Below, piece by piece: positions 58,319-58,440 of a stretch of 58,440 nucleotides of DNA (within the stretch, counting starts at the first letter, position 1; every line of letters begins with the position of its first letter). The stretch is from Nonomuraea turkmeniaca. Lineage in GTDB: Bacteria; Actinomycetota; Actinomycetes; Streptosporangiales; Streptosporangiaceae. Both the position numbers and the translations under genes were made by a program. Location: assembly GCF_005889735.1 (NCBI RefSeq), contig NZ_VCKY01000036.1:1-58440 (forward strand), written 5' to 3'. Below the pieces are notes generated by a model that saw only the letters and a program-made list of their open reading frames with translations, had not been told where the DNA came from and did no database searches.

Positions 58319-58440
58319 GAGATCCTCGCTTCGGCCGGCGCCGACCTGCTGGCCTGCGAGACGATCCCGTCCTACCCGGAGGCGCGGGTCCTGGCCAGGC
58401 TGCTGAAGCACACGTCCGGGGTCAAGGCCTGGGTGAGCTT
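58319..58440 (+). pseudogene. homocysteine S-methyltransferase fragment, continues past window
   Basis: The plus-strand frame reads EILASAGADLLACETIPSYP and then EARVLARLLKHTSGVKAWVS, a conserved internal stretch of the homocysteine S-methyltransferase barrel. The frame is preceded by a stop codon and only about 3 residues, so about 130 N-terminal residues are missing. It starts directly where the permease fragment ends. Confidence 0.6.

Noticed and set aside
1..58440. tRNA, rRNA, riboswitch, integrase or attachment sites
   Set aside because: Looked for on both strands by eye; no cloverleaf with TTCGA arm, conserved rRNA segments or recombinase motifs were recognised. A covariance-model scan would be decisive.

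Overview
The window comes from a very GC-rich actinomycete chromosome. The signs are third-position G/C codons, many GTG starts, several leaderless-looking genes, an FHA protein divergent from a one-TM Ser/Thr kinase, and PaaX, IclR and many TetR regulators. The style suggests Streptosporangiales (Nonomuraea or Streptosporangium-like), but that is inference. No tRNA, rRNA, CRISPR array, integrase or complete insertion sequence was found.

Left part (1-14.9 kb): a nitronate monooxygenase fragment, then a CoA-dependent aromatic-acid module. A minus operon carries a cupin, a TesB thioesterase, an aryl-CoA ligase, a 22-codon ORF, a 4HBT thioesterase and an aromatic-acid symporter. Opposite it is a fused FAD hydroxylase/Old-Yellow-type reductase. 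Beyond lie a Rid protein, a FAH-family hydrolase, IorB and IorA, and a PaaX regulator. A shared sequence motif sits at four of the promoters, so I read this as one PaaX-controlled pathway (uptake, CoA activation, 5-hydroxylation, thioester release, ring opening and hydrolysis).

Middle (14.9-27.5 kb): assorted accessory genes and decay. There are a headless serine hydrolase, a BASS transporter, a GntR/glyoxalase divergent pair, and a DUF6463/TetR pair with an exact inverted repeat. Next come LacI and GH127 remnants around an intact CebR-like palindrome, a DoxX protein, an S9 peptidase, and a TetR gene with twin operators.

27.6-41 kb: a shikimate/hydroaromatic utilisation region. It holds twin TetR paralogues, a truncated aroQ, an AroE-like dehydrogenase, and a QsuB-like 3-dehydroshikimate dehydratase containing repeats. 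It also holds an MHS shikimate-type symporter, a metallo-hydrolase, and a branched-chain-type ABC transporter (LivM-LivG fused) in line with a quinoprotein dehydrogenase. Three of the promoters carry a common 18-base core.

41-48.4 kb: a second catabolic group around an IclR regulator. A TPP enzyme and an aldehyde dehydrogenase lie on the minus strand; a class III CoA-transferase, a citrate-synthase-like lyase and a ThuA-like secreted protein lie on the plus strand. 48.4-57.7 kb: an FHA protein and Ser/Thr kinase, a twin-repeat lipoprotein, a secreted glycerophosphodiesterase, and an operon of a PLP decarboxylase with a GMC oxidoreductase and its small subunit. The last 200 bases hold fragments of three unrelated genes.
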